Assembly: GCF_040869045.1 (NCBI RefSeq)
Contig: NC_090319.1
Coordinates: forward strand, 62,406,779 to 62,470,778
Direction of reading: 5' to 3'
From: Eurosta solidaginis
Lineage: Eukaryota > Arthropoda > Insecta > Diptera > Tephritidae
Length of the DNA: 64,000 bases
The notes beneath the pieces were generated by a model. The model saw only the letters and a program-made list of their open reading frames with translations, was not told where the DNA came from and searched no databases. The position numbers were made by a program, and so were the translations under genes. Shown in pieces: positions 62,462 through 64,000 of the stretch. Within the stretch, counting starts at the first letter, position 1, and each line of letters opens with the position of its first letter.

Positions 62462-63939
62462 TTTCTCCGGGACCGGACGGTGTTCCTAGCTGCGTGCTTA
62501 GGTACTGCGCCGAAAACATGTATGAGCCTACTTTAAAATTATTTGAGCTATCTCTGGGATCTGCGTCATTCCCGGCACTTTGGAAACAGTCTTTTATTAT
62601 ACCCCTGCATAAAAAAGGTAGTAGGTCAAAAGTTGAAAACTACAGGGGTATTGCTAAACTTTCAGTCATTCCTAAAGTCTTTGAACAGATTGTCACCAAT
62701 CAACTGCAATATCAGTGTTCTAGTCTTTTATCTCCATGCCAACACGGTTTTATTCGTCAAAGGTCAACCACTACAAATTTGCTTGTATTCACCTCTATAG
62801 TTATGGAAGGATTTTTAGCGAACAAGCAAACGGATGTCATCTACACGGACTTCAGCAAAGCATTTGATACCGTCAACCACGAGTTGCTTATTCATAAGCT
62901 TGATTTACTGGGCTTTCCGTTTCACCTATTAATGTGGCTGAAAAGCTATCTTTCTAACCGGACCCAAAAAGTCCTGTTCAAGTGCAATCTGTCGGAATCG
63001 TTCGGAGTTTCCTCCGGCGTACCCCAGGGAAGTCATCTAGGCCCTTTGCTCTTTGCCCTTTTCATTAATGACTTGCCACAGACAATATTATATTCCCATA
63101 CTATAATGTATGCGGATGATGTAAAACTTTGCTACACTTACTGTCCCACCGATTTGAGTTCCTTGGATCTTCTTCAGGCCAACTTGGACTCGTTCCAATG
63201 TTGGTGCACAACAAATTTATTAGCTTTAAATTGCTCTAAATGTAAGCATATGACATTTCACCGAGTGAAGCCAGCATTGAAATCTTATGTAATAGATGGT
63301 ACGCCTTTGGAGCGTATATCTATTGCAAATGATCTAGGTGTTCTTTTTGATCCGAAATTGAATTTTAACATGCATATTTCATCTTTAGCCAACAAAGCGT
63401 TGGGTTTACTTGGATTTGTTAAAAGATGGGCTAAAGAGTTCGATGATCCGTACCTCACTAAGGTTCTTTACACATCGCTGGTTCGTCCATTACTCGAGTA
63501 TTGCTCATGCGTTTGGTCCCCTGTTTCTCAAAAGCATATAAAGCGTCTTGAGTCAGTTCAAAAGAAATTTTTGATATTTGCATTGCGCGGCCTTAATTGG
63601 GACTCAAGTCTCCACCTTCCTCCATACAGAAGTAGACTTCTTCTTATTAACTTACCCACTCTGGAAAATCGGAGAATATTACTGGGGGTATTGTTCATCC
63701 ATCAGCTCATTATTGGAGAAATTGATTCCGCGGACCTCCTCAGCCGCTTGTTTTTTGCGGTTCCCCCTAGAGTATCCAGACACTACGTTCCTTTCTATTT
63801 ACCCCTTTGTCGACGAAACTTTGCTAAAAATAATCCTCTTCTTATCTGGTGCGCGCACTACAATGACTTGTATAGCTGCATCAGTCTTGAATGTACTTTT
63901 GCCACTATACGTAATGCAATACTTGCCTATCTAATTTAA
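62462..63939 (+). CDS. LINE copy C: reverse transcriptase, intact frame, 5'-truncated
   Basis: About 490 codons open to TAA at 63937-63939; the listed frame begins a few bases earlier in MITE sequence. Motifs: GPDGVPS, ENYRGIAKLSVIPKVFE, CQHGFIRQRSTTTNL, YTDFSKAFDTVNHELL, GVPQGSHLGPLLFALFINDL, YADDVKL, and a thumb-type LNFNMHISSLANKALGLLGF. The copy lacks the endonuclease and starts at the first RT motif. The lack of stops suggests recent insertion. A different family from copies A and B; Jockey/CR1-like by eye. Confidence 0.88.
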
Positions 63940-64000
63940 GAGATACAAGCTAATTTAATTTACCGGCATTTTATTCTTCGATAAAAAAACAGGAACTATC

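Larger units (their letters stand above)
61203..64000 (-). other. Upstream intron of the MICU3-like gene, full of mobile DNA
   Basis: A splice acceptor (CACAG on minus) precedes the exon at 61202. No further exon was recognised up to the window end, so the intron is at least 2.8 kb and contains a hairpin-family fragment, a MITE and a LINE. Confidence 0.6.

Overview
The window looks like nuclear DNA of a higher fly, most probably a tephritid fruit fly. The reasons are a fly-type Ire1 gene with small spliced introns, a second spliced gene of the MICU calcium-uptake family, an AT-rich background and a dense load of insect transposon families. The genus is inference; no database search was possible.

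Two host genes bracket the window and point towards each other. Positions 1-7382 (+) hold the 3' part of Ire1, the ER unfolded-protein sensor (kinase plus endoribonuclease): seven exons covering the end of the lumenal domain, the membrane segment, the kinase and the KEN nuclease. Its 3.7-kb second intron is filled with mobile DNA: three (CAA)n-tailed repeats, a broken PIF/Harbinger element, and a solo LTR ending 29 bp before the next exon. Positions 61202-60435 (-) hold the last two exons of a MICU3-like gene, an EF-hand regulator of the mitochondrial calcium uniporter. The 53 kb between them is almost entirely transposable elements and shows no further convincing host gene.

Layout of the middle: 10-18 kb holds foldback elements and MITEs. 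18505-27410 is a complete, very young Gypsy-type LTR retrotransposon with 1,914-bp GC-rich LTRs that appear to differ at one base, a CATT target duplication, gag-pol with a frame break in the reverse transcriptase, and a small third ORF. 29969-38696 is a deeply nested block bounded by an 8-bp duplication (GCCATGTC) and hAT-like ends. Inside it are two members of a dispersed family with a GTTCGG...CCGAAC hairpin, a tRNA-derived SINE, a 130-bp satellite, a non-autonomous Helitron carrying a homologous 129-bp satellite, and a solo LTR sitting in a third tandem repeat. 43-46 kb holds a SINE fragment, a third solo LTR, a foldback and a decayed LINE.

46117-50405 is a CACTA-type DNA transposon with two genes: a transposase (one in-frame stop, about two frameshifts) and a five-exon DUF4806-type coiled-coil gene whose ATG overlaps the transposase stop. 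51.8-58.9 kb holds an inverted-repeat family with a foldback in it, another hairpin-family element, and a broken LINE followed by a (CAA)n-tailed repeat. 61.5-64 kb, in or beside the MICU3-like intron, holds a hairpin-family fragment, a MITE, and a LINE with an intact 490-codon reverse transcriptase reading frame inserted in that MITE.

The least ordinary items are the two-gene CACTA element, the satellite module shared by a Helitron and an apparently unrelated element, the dated nesting inside the hAT-like block, the hammerhead-ribozyme-like hairpin near 39.9 kb, and the near-identical LTR pair.
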